A DNA stretch of 64,000 nt. Source: CAYMZZ01 sp964395095. Lineage in GTDB: Bacteria; Bacteroidota; Bacteroidia; Chitinophagales; Chitinophagaceae. How positions within the stretch are numbered: the stretch's first letter is position 1; every line of letters starts with the position of its first letter. The notes beneath the pieces were generated by a model that was given only the letters and a program-made list of their open reading frames with translations, had not been told where the DNA came from and ran no database searches. A program made the position numbers and the translations under genes. Shown here piece after piece: positions 43,134 to 52,032 of the stretch. The DNA is taken from the NCBI GenBank assembly GCA_964395095.1, contig CAYMZZ010000016.1, positions 1 to 64,000 on the forward strand, written 5' to 3'.

Positions 43134-44945
43134 ATGCGCCTACGGGGGATTATATTCATATTTATTATCTGCATTCCCTTGCTCAGGACTGCCGCGCAGC
43201 CCTATTTGCGCACCCTGGTTACTGAATCACCCATTGTGCTGGGTGAGCCCTGCCGTGTACAGTATATCATGGAGCAGATCGGTGATGCCGATTCACTGGC
43301 GAGTCCTGCATTTCGCCATTTTCGGATTACCCGTGGTCCGGAAACAGAATGGGGCAGCCAGGCGCAGGCGGGCGGTTTCCGGCAACTTCGCAATATTCAC
43401 TATGTGCTTACACCGTTGCGCACGGGAAAACTGCGCATACCCGGGGCTAAAGCATGGATTGATGGAAAATGGTATAGCAATGAGGATGTAGTGGTCAACG
43501 TCATCAGTCCCGAAGAAGCAGCCCTCAGGCGACAGGCATCCGGCAAAACGGGTTCCGTCAATGCCAATATATATCTCGCGCCCGGCGAAGATCCCTATCA
43601 AAAAATAAGCGAGGGGCTTTTTCTGAAAGTGATGATCGACCGGAGTAGTTGTTGGGTAGGACAACCCATTACAGCTACCTTTCAACTTTATTCACGGCTT
43701 TATTCGCAATCCGATATTGTAAAGAATCCGGGCTTCTATGGCTTTAGCGTACTGGAAATGTTGGGTCTGGCTGATAAGAAGGTGGAAACCAAAAACTGGA
43801 ATGGTCATGTGTATGATGTGCATACCGTGAAGAAGGTGCAGCTTTACCCGCTCTATGCCGGCAGGTTCGAAATAGATCCCATGGAGGTGAAAAACAAAGT
43901 GAGTTTTTCACGCTCGGCGGTAGATGCTAAGCCCGAGCAGGAGATCAATGAGGGCGTGTTTGATCGGGAGGAGAAGGATCGCGGGCCGGGCTGGGTCGAT
44001 TTTGACCATGTGATGCGCACCGAGCCCGTACAGATTACCGTTCGCGATTTGCCGGCGGCCGGGAAGCCATCCAACTGGGCGGGGGCGGTCGGTAAATTTT
44101 CCATCAGTTGGCGCATCCTTGAAGAAAAGCTGGCGGCGAATGAAACGGGTCACCTGGAGCTGACGCTCTCCGGCTCGGGTAATTTTTCGCAGATTGTGGC
44201 GCCGGAAATTAGCTGGCCCGAAGGCGTGGAAGGCTTTGCGCCTGAACTGCAGGATAAATGGGACAATAGCCGCGTGCCGGTGCAGGGTTACCGACGCTTT
44301 GTATACCCCTTTGTGGTCAACCGGCAGGGTGCCATGCAATTGCAGCCGATCATCTTCCCCTATTTCAATACCGATTCGCAACGCTTTGCGAGCAGCCAAA
44401 CACAGCCATTGTCGTTTACAATATCGGGTACCGGAAAGCCGTCGGCGCCGGTAAAGGCCACAACAAAGCAAGGGCCATCCGAACCTTCCAATCCCTCGCG
44501 TATTTACCTTGTGATCATCGTAAGTGCGGTGCTGATTGGCCTGGTCCTTTTTTGGCGACGCGAAACCATACGGGAAAAAAGAAATCAGCAACTGGTAGTT
44601 GAACCCTCTCCTCCGCCTCCCCAACTAATAACAGGTGAAGAAGCATTGAGCCAGGCCAGGGTAATGTTGGCCGGTGCTGACAACCGGTTTCTCTCCACGC
44701 TTCATCAGGGCATCTGGCAATTTTTGGCCGAAAGGTTGCAACTGTCGGGCACGGCTCTTAATAAGTTGACCCTGCAAAAGGAACTTTCCGGCAAAGTGCC
44801 TGATAACCTGCAAAAGGAATTACTCGGCTTGCTGGAGGAATGTGAAATGGGGATATATACCGATGCACAAACCGGATCGGAAAAAGAAGAGCTTCTTTTT
44901 CGTGCTAATGCTTTGTTGAAAAAAATGGAAAGTCTGCTTGTTTAG
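43134..44945 (+). CDS. BatD-like protein
   Basis: 603 residues. Signal peptide (IIFIFIICIPLLRTAAQ), then beta-sandwich repeats to ~440 (VTESPIVLGEPCRVQYIMEQIG, SCWVGQPITATFQLYSRLYS), a membrane helix (IYLVIIVSAVLIGLVLFWRR, about 452-471) and a helical C-terminus. This matches BatD, tied to the Bat aerotolerance genes; no batA/B/C/E is adjacent, so it is an isolated copy. Its last 4 bp overlap the convergent response regulator gene. Confidence 0.85.
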   Translation: MRLRGIIFIFIICIPLLRTAAQPYLRTLVTESPIVLGEPCRVQYIMEQIGDADSLASPAFRHFRITRGPETEWGSQAQAGGFRQLRNIHYVLTPLRTGKLRIPGAKAWIDGKWYSNEDVVVNVISPEEAALRRQASGKTGSVNANIYLAPGEDPYQKISEGLFLKVMIDRSSCWVGQPITATFQLYSRLYSQSDIVKNPGFYGFSVLEMLGLADKKVETKNWNGHVYDVHTVKKVQLYPLYAGRFEIDPMEVKNKVSFSRSAVDAKPEQEINEGVFDREEKDRGPGWVDFDHVMRTEPVQITVRDLPAAGKPSNWAGAVGKFSISWRILEEKLAANETGHLELTLSGSGNFSQIVAPEISWPEGVEGFAPELQDKWDNSRVPVQGYRRFVYPFVVNRQGAMQLQPIIFPYFNTDSQRFASSQTQPLSFTISGTGKPSAPVKATTKQGPSEPSNPSRIYLVIIVSAVLIGLVLFWRRETIREKRNQQLVVEPSPPPPQLITGEEALSQARVMLAGADNRFLSTLHQGIWQFLAERLQLSGTALNKLTLQKELSGKVPDNLQKELLGLLEECEMGIYTDAQTGSEKEELLFRANALLKKMESLLV

Positions 44946-45655
44946 CCCTGCTCCGTGTACTTGTAGCCTACGCCGCGTACGGAATGAAAGAAGCGTGGAT
45001 TGCGGCTGTCTTCCTCAAAATATTTCCGGAAGTTGAGAATGAAATTGTCGATGGTGCGGGTAGTAGGGTATACATTATAGCCCCATACCGCCTGAAGAAT
45101 TTTTTCGCGGGGCACCACTTCATTCTTGTTCTCGATAAGCAGTTTCAGCAGCATGGTTTCCTTCTTGCTCAACTGAATCTTGCCGTACGATTTGGTACTT
45201 GCTTCCTGGGCTTTGAAGTCGATAATATTGTCGCCAAAAGTATAGCTGTTTCCTACCGTACTACGTTCCTGCAGTTGTTTGCTTTTGTTGATCAGCTTAT
45301 GCACGCGCAGCAGCAGTTCTTCGAGGTTGAAGGGTTTGGTGAGATAGTCGTCGGCGCCCTTTTTTAATCCCAGTACGCGATCGGCGCTGGTATTGCGGGC
45401 ACTAAGGATGAGAATGGGAACATCGTTGTTGCTGATGCGGATGGTTTCGGCCACGCTGATGCCATCCATTTCTGGTAGCATTACATCGAGGATGATCAGG
45501 TCGAAGTATTCGTCTTTCAGCGCGTCAAGCGCAGCCACCCCATCAAAGGCGCTGGTTACTTCATAGCCTTCCAGCTCCAGGTTCAGCTTTAGCGCTTCGT
45601 GCAGGTTTTCTTCGTCCTCCACCAGCAAAATGGATATTTTCTTCTGCTCGCTCAT
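44942..45655 (-). CDS. OmpR/PhoB-type response regulator
   Basis: 237 residues. Receiver domain with phospho-acceptor D57 (IILDVMLPEMDG), acidic pocket E13/D14 and K in DDYLTKPFN, then a winged-helix DNA-binding domain (KKETMLLKLLIENKNEVVPREKIL ... TRTIDNFILNFRKYFE). ATG 45655 is used; an upstream TTG is possible. It follows its sensor kinase 24 bp later, so kinase and regulator are one operon. Target genes unknown. Confidence 0.94.
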   Translation of the reverse strand: MSEQKKISILLVEDEENLHEALKLNLELEGYEVTSAFDGVAALDALKDEYFDLIILDVMLPEMDGISVAETIRISNNDVPILILSARNTSADRVLGLKKGADDYLTKPFNLEELLLRVHKLINKSKQLQERSTVGNSYTFGDNIIDFKAQEASTKSYGKIQLSKKETMLLKLLIENKNEVVPREKILQAVWGYNVYPTTRTIDNFILNFRKYFEEDSRNPRFFHSVRGVGYKYTEQG

Positions 45656-45679
45656 AATTTTTGGCAAAGCCTCACCGCA

Positions 45680-46672
45680 TTACTGATGAAAACTAACCAC
45701 AAAAATACTGCCCTGTGGATGATTGTTTGTCACCGAAATGTCGGCATTATGGTCCCGCGCAATTTTGCTGCAAAGATACAGCCCCAGACCCGTGCCCTGG
45801 GTTTTGCGTGTGTTTTCGTTTCCTATGCGGTAGAACTTATCGAAGATCCTTATTTTTTCCGCGTCGGGAATGCCAGGGCCCTGGTCGGCAATTTCAAGCA
45901 GGATATTCCCCTTTTCCGCATGCAGCCTTGCCTTTATAGGTTGATCGCGCGGCGCGTATTTAATGGCATTTTCCACCAGGTTATTTACCAGTATCTGTAA
46001 TAATAGTGGATCGCCTTTCAGGTCCATCTCCTCTTCCAGTTCCTCTTCAAATACCCTTTCCGGGAATCTTTGCCTGAAATCGGCCAGCGCATCTTTGAGC
46101 AGGTCCGAAAGGTTAACGTCTTCGCGGGTTATATCATTTCCGCCACCTTCCAGTTGCGAGGCCACCAGGATATTATTGGTGAGCGAATTAAGGCGGGTGG
46201 TTTCTTCGAGTGTTTTACGAATCAGTTTGCGTTGCTTTTCCGCGTCCAGGTTATGCTTTTGCATTGTTTCCAGGTTGATACGGGCAACAGCGATGGGGGT
46301 TTTCAGTTCATGCGTCACGGCCATCATAAAATTCTGCTGTTGCTGCTGCAGGCGAAACTGCCGGCGAACCGAACGATACAGGAATGCAGCGCCAACAAAA
46401 ATGATGGCCAGAAAAACTATTCCCTCTCCGGCATACTTGGTTTGGTTACCACGATATTCTTTTTCGATGGTCTGCCTGGTGGCTTCATATAGTTCGGGGG
46501 AATGGGAGCTGTCGATACTCATCTGCAATTGCGCGATCTTGAAGTCGTGCATCTGATCGTTCTGCCGCTCCAGCGAAATAAACCACCATATATAGGCTGC
46601 GATGATATAGCTGAGCAGAAGCCAGTAAACGATGGTGGCCCTTTTAAGTTTTTTCCGGTTGGGTTCCGCCAT
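45680..46672 (-). CDS. Sensor histidine kinase
   Basis: 330 residues. Two membrane helices (about 12-33 and 84-99) enclose a small ~50-residue periplasmic domain. There is no HAMP domain visible; a Q-rich coiled segment leads to the H-box with H121 (MAVTHELKTPIAVARINLE), then N-box LVENAIKYAPRDQP, G1 ADQGPGIPDAEKIRIFDKFYRI and G2 TGLGLYL. It phosphorylates the regulator encoded next. Signal unknown. It starts 4 bp after gldH, so gldH and the pair share a transcript. Confidence 0.94.
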   Translation of the reverse strand: MAEPNRKKLKRATIVYWLLLSYIIAAYIWWFISLERQNDQMHDFKIAQLQMSIDSSHSPELYEATRQTIEKEYRGNQTKYAGEGIVFLAIIFVGAAFLYRSVRRQFRLQQQQQNFMMAVTHELKTPIAVARINLETMQKHNLDAEKQRKLIRKTLEETTRLNSLTNNILVASQLEGGGNDITREDVNLSDLLKDALADFRQRFPERVFEEELEEEMDLKGDPLLLQILVNNLVENAIKYAPRDQPIKARLHAEKGNILLEIADQGPGIPDAEKIRIFDKFYRIGNENTRKTQGTGLGLYLCSKIARDHNADISVTNNHPQGSIFVVSFHQ

Positions 46673-46676
46673 GGCT

Positions 46677-47138
46677 TTATTTTTTCTCCACGCGAATGCC
46701 AACATCCAACACATGTTCCAACGGGTCTTCGCGCATTATTTGTTCGAGGCTGAAGCGATAAGTGCCGGGTACCACCGGTCTTGCATCGCCCAGCAATCCG
46801 ATGGGAATGCGGTGCTCATAAATATCATCCATGCCTTCGCCCAGCCATTGCTCATTGTTGGCCAATTGCAATTCGCGACGGATCAGCATAGCCGTATCCT
46901 GCCCCGGGCCCTGGATGCGCAGGTTGATATAAAGATTATTGTAGCGGTATTTTTCGGTATGACGCAGCACAGTGAATACCTGGTAAACCTGGTTGCTGTC
47001 GGTGAGTTCAAATTCAAAGGAAGGAACAAAGCGGCTTTCCCAGGAATGGCCGGGAACCGTTACCGTCTTTTCATAGAGGTCAATATTTCCGCAACCGGTT
47101 AGGAGGGCGGCTATTATTATGATCCTGCTGAATTTCAT
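46677..47138 (-). CDS. gldH: Gliding motility lipoprotein GldH
   Basis: 153 residues with lipobox LLTGC (C16) and the GldH-like core YEKTVTVPGHSWESRFVPSFEFELTDSN, YNNLYINLRIQGPGQ and YEHRIPIGLLGDARPVVPGTYRFSLEQIM. In F. johnsoniae GldH is needed for gliding and type IX function. ATG 47138 is used since the frame extends upstream without a signal peptide. It lies between yicC and the sensor kinase, same strand. Confidence 0.88.
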   Translation of the reverse strand: MKFSRIIIIAALLTGCGNIDLYEKTVTVPGHSWESRFVPSFEFELTDSNQVYQVFTVLRHTEKYRYNNLYINLRIQGPGQDTAMLIRRELQLANNEQWLGEGMDDIYEHRIPIGLLGDARPVVPGTYRFSLEQIMREDPLEHVLDVGIRVEKK

Positions 47139-47200
47139 ACTACAAAATAAGCGTAATCTTTCAATAATTACTGCCGGCAGGGGAGAGGCTTTGAGCCTGT

Positions 47201-48076
47201 TTAGAGCACATTCAATACCTGCTCCTTGGCTTTCTCCAGTTCGTCTTTCATTTCCACCACGCATTTCTGGATGGAGGAATCATAAGCCTTGGAACCGGTT
47301 GTATTGATTTCGCGACCAATTTCCTGCAATACAAAGGAAAGCTTTTTACCCTTGGCGGTATCGCTATCCTGGATAAGGCTCTTGAAATAATCGCAATGAT
47401 TTTTCAGGCGAACCTGCTCTTCGCTGATGTCGATCTTTTCAATGTAATAAATCAACTCCTGTTCCAGCCGGTTGCCATCATAGTTTTCCTTACCCACATT
47501 TTCTTCCAGCAGGCGGGTGATGCCATCGCGGATACGTTGTTGACGAAGAGGCTCCAGTTGCATTACTTCCGACTGCAGGCGTTCAATATTGCTGATGCGC
47601 AGCATCAGGTCCTCTTCCAGCGAGCGGCCCTCATCATTCCGGTGCCTGTTCAATGCATCGGTGGCCTGTACCAGTATACTTTGCAGCCGGGTCCATTCAT
47701 CATCCGTCAGGGTTTCGCTGCTGGGGGTAATTACTTCAGGCAGTTTTACCAGCGTACTCAGGATATGCGAAGCGTCGAGACCCAGTTCAGATGATAAGGC
47801 GGCGAGCGGACGGTAATAGGCCCTTGCCAGTTCTACATTGATGGTAACCGGTTTGGCGCTGCCGGTATCTTTCAAGCTGATCATACAGTCCACACTGCCA
47901 CGCACCAATTGTTCCGAAAGTATACGACGGATATCAAACTCAAAAGGCTTCAGGAGGGCGGGCATTTTTAGTTGCAGCTCAAACTGTTTTCCATTGAGCG
48001 ATTTGATATCGATGAGAAAGGTCTTATCGCCAACGCTCTGTTCGGTGCGACCAAAGCCGGTCATTGATTTAAGCAT
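47201..48076 (-). CDS. YicC/YloC family endoribonuclease
   Basis: 291 residues with the diagnostic N-terminus MLKSMTGFGRTEQ and ends with the family's FVLQEIGREINTTGSKAYDS and LEKAKEQVLNVL. E. coli YicC was reported as an endoribonuclease acting on small RNAs; the substrate here is unknown. A near-consensus box TACCTTTA lies 22 bp upstream. The leader beyond it carries an orphan terminator (48109-48141). Confidence 0.93.
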   Translation of the reverse strand: MLKSMTGFGRTEQSVGDKTFLIDIKSLNGKQFELQLKMPALLKPFEFDIRRILSEQLVRGSVDCMISLKDTGSAKPVTINVELARAYYRPLAALSSELGLDASHILSTLVKLPEVITPSSETLTDDEWTRLQSILVQATDALNRHRNDEGRSLEEDLMLRISNIERLQSEVMQLEPLRQQRIRDGITRLLEENVGKENYDGNRLEQELIYYIEKIDISEEQVRLKNHCDYFKSLIQDSDTAKGKKLSFVLQEIGREINTTGSKAYDSSIQKCVVEMKDELEKAKEQVLNVL

Positions 48077-48098
48077 GCATGATAATTTTGAATAGCCC

Positions 48099-48106
48099 TA
48101 AAGGTA
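48099..48106 (-). promoter_or_regulatory. Near-consensus -7 box TACCTTTA for yicC
   Basis: TACCTTTA differs from TAnnTTTG only at the last base and lies 22 bp before the yicC start, downstream of the orphan terminator. Confidence 0.4.
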
Positions 48107-48108
48107 TT

Positions 48109-48141
48109 GAAATAAAAATCCCCTCGAGAAATCGAAGGGAT
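48109..48141 (-). terminator. Orphan Rho-independent terminator upstream of yicC
   Basis: ATCCCTTCGA / TCGAGGGGAT stem with TTTC loop and a TTTTTATTTC tail on the minus strand, 33 bp upstream of yicC, with no gene upstream to end. Confidence 0.8.
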
Positions 48142-48186
48142 CATTATAATGGATGGGTTAGTAAGTACAGGGAAACGAATTTCCCA
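48109..48186 (-). ncRNA. Candidate small RNA ending at an orphan terminator
   Basis: On the minus strand, a -33 TTG (48216-48218) and a near -7 box TAATATTG (48190-48197), 18 bp apart, are followed by GGGAAA-TTCG-TTTCCC, a tetraloop hairpin (48170-48185), ~28 nt of single strand, then the terminator at 48109-48141. No open frame exists in these ~78 nt. It could be a stand-alone sRNA or an attenuated leader of yicC. No known RNA family recognised. Confidence 0.4.
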
Positions 48187-48357
48187 ACACAATATTAAAT
48201 ATATTTTTTGCTATCCAAAAAATATTTCCAATAATTTTTATTCACATTTTAGGTAGGCCTGTGGATAAGACCACCAGTTCTGACCCTTGGTGCAAGGCAA
48301 AAGAGCCAGCAAAAAATAGAAAACCATTTTAGAAAAATGATTGACGTAATTTTTTTC

Positions 48358-48407
48358 ATCGGCTGAAACCTGCATGGCATAAGGCTTTTAGCCGATTCCA
48401 TTTTTTT
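48358..48407 (+). terminator. Orphan Rho-independent terminator upstream of lpxD
   Basis: ATCGGCTGAAACCT pairs with AGGCTTTTAGCCGAT (one bulge), followed by CCATTTTTTTG on the plus strand, about 150 bp before lpxD. No gene lies upstream of it on that strand, so it may end a small RNA in 48240-48357 (where CACCA / TGGTG can pair around 48270-48292). Confidence 0.65.
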
Positions 48408-48529
48408 GATTTTCAATTTTAGTTTTGATAGGTCATTGATAAATTTTCAGAAAGAGGAATCCTTTTTAACCACGGCTATCCATAAAGCCGGGTTATTGAC
48501 CCGGTAAGGAAAACCGGCGCAGTTCCGTT

Positions 48530-48537
48530 TACCTTTG
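48530..48537 (+). promoter_or_regulatory. -7 promoter box TACCTTTG for lpxD
   Basis: Perfect TAnnTTTG match 18 bp before the start codon. Confidence 0.6.
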
Positions 48538-48555
48538 TCATAAACTTAGTCAGCT

Positions 48556-49500
48556 ATGCGTTTTGATCAACCCGTTCCACTTACCCGTATCGCCGAATTG
48601 ACCGGCGCGAAATTGATTGGCAATACCGAAGCATCGGCTACCGGTATCAATGAAATTCATATGGTGGAGAAGGGCGACCTGGTATTTGTGGATCATCCCA
48701 AGTATTATGATAAGTGTATCCACAGTGCCGCCAGTTTTATAATCATTAACCAGGAAACGGCATTCCCGGAAGGTAAGGCCCTGCTGATTACCGATGATCC
48801 GTTTGAAGCCTATCAAACTATTGTGCGCCATTTCCGTCCCTTCCGTCCATCCATGCAGCAGGTGGCGGATACGGCTACGATGGGTGAAGGAACCGTGCTG
48901 ATGCCGAACAGCTATATCGGTAACCATGTAAGCATTGGCCGCGACTGCATCATTCATCCCAATGTAACCATACTCGATCATTGTGTTATTGGCGACAAAG
49001 TAATCATTCAGGCAGGTACCGTTATTGGTAGTGATGCCTATTACTACAATAAAAAAACCAACCGGGAAGTTCACTATAAAAAAATGCTCAGTTGCGGCCG
49101 GGTAGTTATTGAAGATGAAGTGGAAATAGGTGCAGGCTGCCATATCGACCGCGGCGTAACCGGTGATACCCGAATAGGGAAAGGGACCAAGCTCGACAAT
49201 ATGGTGCATATTGGCCACGATACCGTGATAGGCAGGAACTGCCTGCTGGCCGCACAGGTGGGCATTGCCGGAGCCACTACGCTCGAAGACAATGTAATCC
49301 TGTGGGGGCAGGTAGGGGTCAGCAAAACCCTCACCATTGGTAAAGATGCCGTGGTAATGGCGCAGAGTGGTGTGGCCGCTTCCATCGAAGGGGGCAAAGC
49401 CTATTTCGGCTCCCCGGCCATTGACGCGCGCGAAAAGAAAAAGGAACTGGTTTGGATAAAGCGAATTCCATTGTTGTGGGAGAAGCTGGGGAAGTTGTAA
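48556..49500 (+). CDS. lpxD: UDP-3-O-acylglucosamine N-acyltransferase-like protein (LpxD)
   Basis: 314 residues with an N-terminal substrate-binding domain (~1-100) and a left-handed beta-helix of hexapeptide repeats (IGNHVSIGRDCIIHPNVTIL, VIIQAGTVIGSDAYYY, MVHIGHDTVIG with the catalytic His). LpxD adds the N-linked acyl chain to UDP-glucosamine in lipid A synthesis. Bacteroidota often have a second LpxD-like copy, so this could be the paralogue. The TAA stop is the start of a GTAAGTG/GGGAGTA heptamer array. Confidence 0.88.
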   Translation: MRFDQPVPLTRIAELTGAKLIGNTEASATGINEIHMVEKGDLVFVDHPKYYDKCIHSAASFIIINQETAFPEGKALLITDDPFEAYQTIVRHFRPFRPSMQQVADTATMGEGTVLMPNSYIGNHVSIGRDCIIHPNVTILDHCVIGDKVIIQAGTVIGSDAYYYNKKTNREVHYKKMLSCGRVVIEDEVEIGAGCHIDRGVTGDTRIGKGTKLDNMVHIGHDTVIGRNCLLAAQVGIAGATTLEDNVILWGQVGVSKTLTIGKDAVVMAQSGVAASIEGGKAYFGSPAIDAREKKKELVWIKRIPLLWEKLGKL

Positions 49501-49541
49501 GTGGGGAGTAGAAAGTAGGGAGTAGGGAGTAGGGAGTAGGA
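49498..49541. repeat. Heptamer array GTAAGTG / GGGAGTA
   Basis: Six degenerate units starting with the lpxD stop codon (GTTGTAAGTGGGGAGTAG). Confidence 0.88.
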
Positions 49542-49554
49542 ACTTAAGGAATAG

Positions 49555-49664
49555 TATCTGCGCAAATCTGCGGCAAACCCTCCTGAACGCGGAAGCTGTT
49601 TAAAGTGCTGAAGCATCTCCCGCAAATTTTCGCAGATTTTTTGCGCAGATGAGCGCAGATAAAT
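49555..49664. repeat. ATCTGCG palindromic intergenic element, copy D
   Basis: Left arm ATCTGCGCAAATCTGCGGCA, right arm CCGCAAATTTTCGCAGATTT and GCGCAGATGAGCGCAGAT. Core CTCCTGAACGCGGAAGCTG and TTTAAAGTGCTGAAGC, same orientation as copy A. Confidence 0.9.
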
Positions 49665-49724
49665 GGTAACCGCAAAAACGGTCAACTTTTATTGTTCATG
49701 ACATAGTTTTACGTTTCTTCAGCA

Positions 49725-49766
49725 AACTACTTATAACTTAAAACTTATCACTTAAAACTTACAACT
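49725..49766. repeat. Heptamer array AACTTAT / AACTTAA
   Basis: Units such as CTTATAACTTAAAACTTATC ending at the stop (49773) of the next minus-strand gene; mirror orientation relative to the array at 49498. Confidence 0.88.
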
Positions 49767-49772
49767 TCCCCC

Positions 49773-50837
49773 TCACGGCGCATAATCATACGGCAACTGA
49801 TCCGCCAGGTTTTTCCAGCTCCAATAACCCTGATTGATCCAGTCTTTCGCATTGTGGAAGTATCCGTTTTCCTGGATGAAGATGGAATAAGTGAGATCTA
49901 TATAAGATATCTGTGCCGGCACATCTGAAGGGAGTTCAAATTGCTCCAGGTACTTAGGATCGGGTTTTTGCCGGGCATAGGTAACGCTGATTTTTTTGGG
50001 AAACCATATTTCCACTTCGCCCGTACTGTCGACATAACCATAATACCGCTTATCGTAAGGAAGGGCCAGTCGGCTGAAGCGCGGCGGCTCACCATTCTCC
50101 TGCAGGTCGATGGTAAAACCTTCCTGAATCAATGTACTGTCGTAATAGCTGCGCATGAAATGTAACTTGGAGCCATAGTAGGCATTCTTTCGGTTCTCTT
50201 CCCATTTAGCGCGCTGGCCCCGATGTCCCTGCAGTTCCTCATAAAAACAATAACCGCGGTAGCTGTTTATTTTTGAATCAAAATAATACATGAAGGAGTC
50301 CAGTTGAAAGCGCAACTGGTAACCCAGGGCTTCATTGCGGATTAGTAATGGCTCACGGGCCATCACACGCAGCTTATTGGTGCGTTTGATAAGGTAAAAC
50401 TTCAACACATCCGGATTCAGCAACTGTGTTTCTTTGGCATTGGGTGTGGTGCCGATAAAATGATCGAGGAAAAACTGGCCGTATTCTTCCCAGCCATTGG
50501 GTATTTCGTTGCTGGAGCGGATAATCACTTCCTGCAGACTTTTGTCTTCCTGCACCAGCAGTATTTCGCCCAGTTCGGTTTGTGAGGCGGATACCCTAAT
50601 CTGTAAGGTTTGATAGCCGGTAAAGCTTACGGCCAGGTCGTAACCGCCCTGCTTCAGTGCCAATCGAAAATTACCGCTGCTATCGGTAAGGGTACCCTGT
50701 GTACTGTTTTGCGCATACACGCTGGCATTGGCCAGGGGCATGCGGCTGGCCGAATCCAATATCTGGCCCGTAACGGTATACTGAGCTGAAACGGCGAGCG
50801 AAAAGCAAAGGCAGAACAGGAGGAGGGGGAGTTTCAT
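49773..50837 (-). CDS. Exported protein with N-terminal carboxypeptidase-regulatory-like domain
   Basis: 354 residues: signal peptide (LLLFCLCFSLAVSAQ), then a CarboxypepD_reg-like beta-sandwich (~19-105: YTVTGQILDSASRMPLANASV, GTLTDSSGNFRLALK, YDLAVSFTGYQTLQIRV). The remaining ~250 residues have no family I know. The first domain is common at the start of TonB-dependent receptors and in cell-surface proteins; no barrel or plug follows. The TGA stop lies just before a GTTGTAAG heptamer array on the sense strand. Confidence 0.82.
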   Translation of the reverse strand: MKLPLLLFCLCFSLAVSAQYTVTGQILDSASRMPLANASVYAQNSTQGTLTDSSGNFRLALKQGGYDLAVSFTGYQTLQIRVSASQTELGEILLVQEDKSLQEVIIRSSNEIPNGWEEYGQFFLDHFIGTTPNAKETQLLNPDVLKFYLIKRTNKLRVMAREPLLIRNEALGYQLRFQLDSFMYYFDSKINSYRGYCFYEELQGHRGQRAKWEENRKNAYYGSKLHFMRSYYDSTLIQEGFTIDLQENGEPPRFSRLALPYDKRYYGYVDSTGEVEIWFPKKISVTYARQKPDPKYLEQFELPSDVPAQISYIDLTYSIFIQENGYFHNAKDWINQGYWSWKNLADQLPYDYAP

Positions 50838-50847
50838 TGGAGTTGAA

Positions 50848-50873
50848 TTGTTTATTCGTTTATTCGTTTATTT
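50848..50873. repeat. Octamer array TTTATTCG
   Basis: Three TTTATTCG/TTTATTTG octamers just upstream of the 50837 start codon; same unit as at 32361. Confidence 0.75.
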
Positions 50874-50944
50874 GGAAATTTATGGTTTCAGATAATCTCC
50901 GCGTTGCGTTCTTTGCGACTTCTATAAACAATAGACCCAACATA

Positions 50945-51003
50945 TAACGTACTACGTAAAACGTACAACGTATAACTTCTCACGCCTCACGATTCACGAT
51001 TCA
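50945..51003. repeat. Heptamer arrays ACGTNNA and CACGATT
   Basis: AACGTACTACGTAAAACGTA-type units (50945-50970), then CTCACGCCTCACGATTCACG units that reach into the 3' end of the epimerase gene and supply its last five codons and TGA (50987-50989). Confidence 0.9.
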
Positions 51004-51976
51004 CGTATTTCCCACATGCTTCCCTGATGCTCTGCTCCAGGGGCTTGAATTCAAATCCGGGTAATGCTTTTAGCAGTTTACTGCTATCAAAAACCGTGCG
51101 GCTATGTGCTACGCGGGCGCTCTCTTTGGTTAGCAGGGGTTTATGATTGCCAAACCAGGACTTAACCGCTTCCACCCGCCAGGCCAGGCCCAGCAGCCAG
51201 GATTTGGTTTCGCGGCTCGCCCGCTTCTTTCCAAAAGCGTCGGCTATGGTATGCAATAAGCGTTTAAAGGGCCAGTTGTCGCCGTTGACAATAAACCTTT
51301 CTTCCGTTATCTCACTTTCCATCATCAGCACCGTGGCACGGGCCACATCTTCCACATCCACAAAACCATTGAGTCCCGGACTATACCAGCCAAACTCATT
51401 ATAGACATTCCGGAATATCGCGCAGCTTCCGCTATGCCAGTCGCCATAGCCGAGGATGGTACTTGGATTCAGAATCACGGCATTCAATCCTTCGGCCATA
51501 CCGCGCCACACTTCCAGCTCCGCCTTATACTTGCTACGTGCATAGTGTGTATTGTTGCGATTCTCTTCCCATTTCTTTTCTTCATTCACCGTTCGCCCGT
51601 CGCTGGTGCGTCCCAGCGCCGCGATGGAACTAATATGCACCAGCCGCCCGATACCGGCCTCAATCGCCATATTCACCACATTGGCCGTGCCTTCCACATT
51701 CACCTGGTACATCCTTGCCCGGTCTTTGCGTTGGAAGGAAACGATGGCCGCCGAATGAATCACGGTATCTATCCCTTCCAGTGCATCCTGCAGCGAGAGG
51801 ATGTCGAGCACATCACCCTCTACCCATTCCACTTTTTCCCAAACAGTAGCCGGGATAAATGCAGGCAATTTGGTGCTTCTTCGAAGGGCGCGTACAGCGT
51901 AACCTTTTTTCAGCAGTTCCTGAATGATATAAGCTCCCAGGAATCCTGTGCCACCGGTAATGAATACTTTCTTCAA
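50987..51976 (-). CDS. NAD-dependent epimerase/dehydratase family protein
   Basis: 329 residues, extended SDR fold: KKVFITGGTGFLGAYIIQEL, DTVIHSAAIVSF, catalytic Y-x3-K in THYARSKYKAE, and a C-terminal substrate domain. Relatives reduce dihydroflavonols, act on sugar nucleotides or sterol-like substrates; this one cannot be assigned. Its final residues (YVNRES) and stop come from the GTGAATC heptamer array. ATG 51976; no strong promoter box seen. Confidence 0.88.
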   Translation of the reverse strand: MKKVFITGGTGFLGAYIIQELLKKGYAVRALRRSTKLPAFIPATVWEKVEWVEGDVLDILSLQDALEGIDTVIHSAAIVSFQRKDRARMYQVNVEGTANVVNMAIEAGIGRLVHISSIAALGRTSDGRTVNEEKKWEENRNNTHYARSKYKAELEVWRGMAEGLNAVILNPSTILGYGDWHSGSCAIFRNVYNEFGWYSPGLNGFVDVEDVARATVLMMESEITEERFIVNGDNWPFKRLLHTIADAFGKKRASRETKSWLLGLAWRVEAVKSWFGNHKPLLTKESARVAHSRTVFDSSKLLKALPGFEFKPLEQSIREACGKYVNRES

Positions 51977-52032
51977 ACGAAAAATTGTATAATGCTGATT
52001 GAAATGATTTGTCTTGCGGAAAGCTGCCCTCC

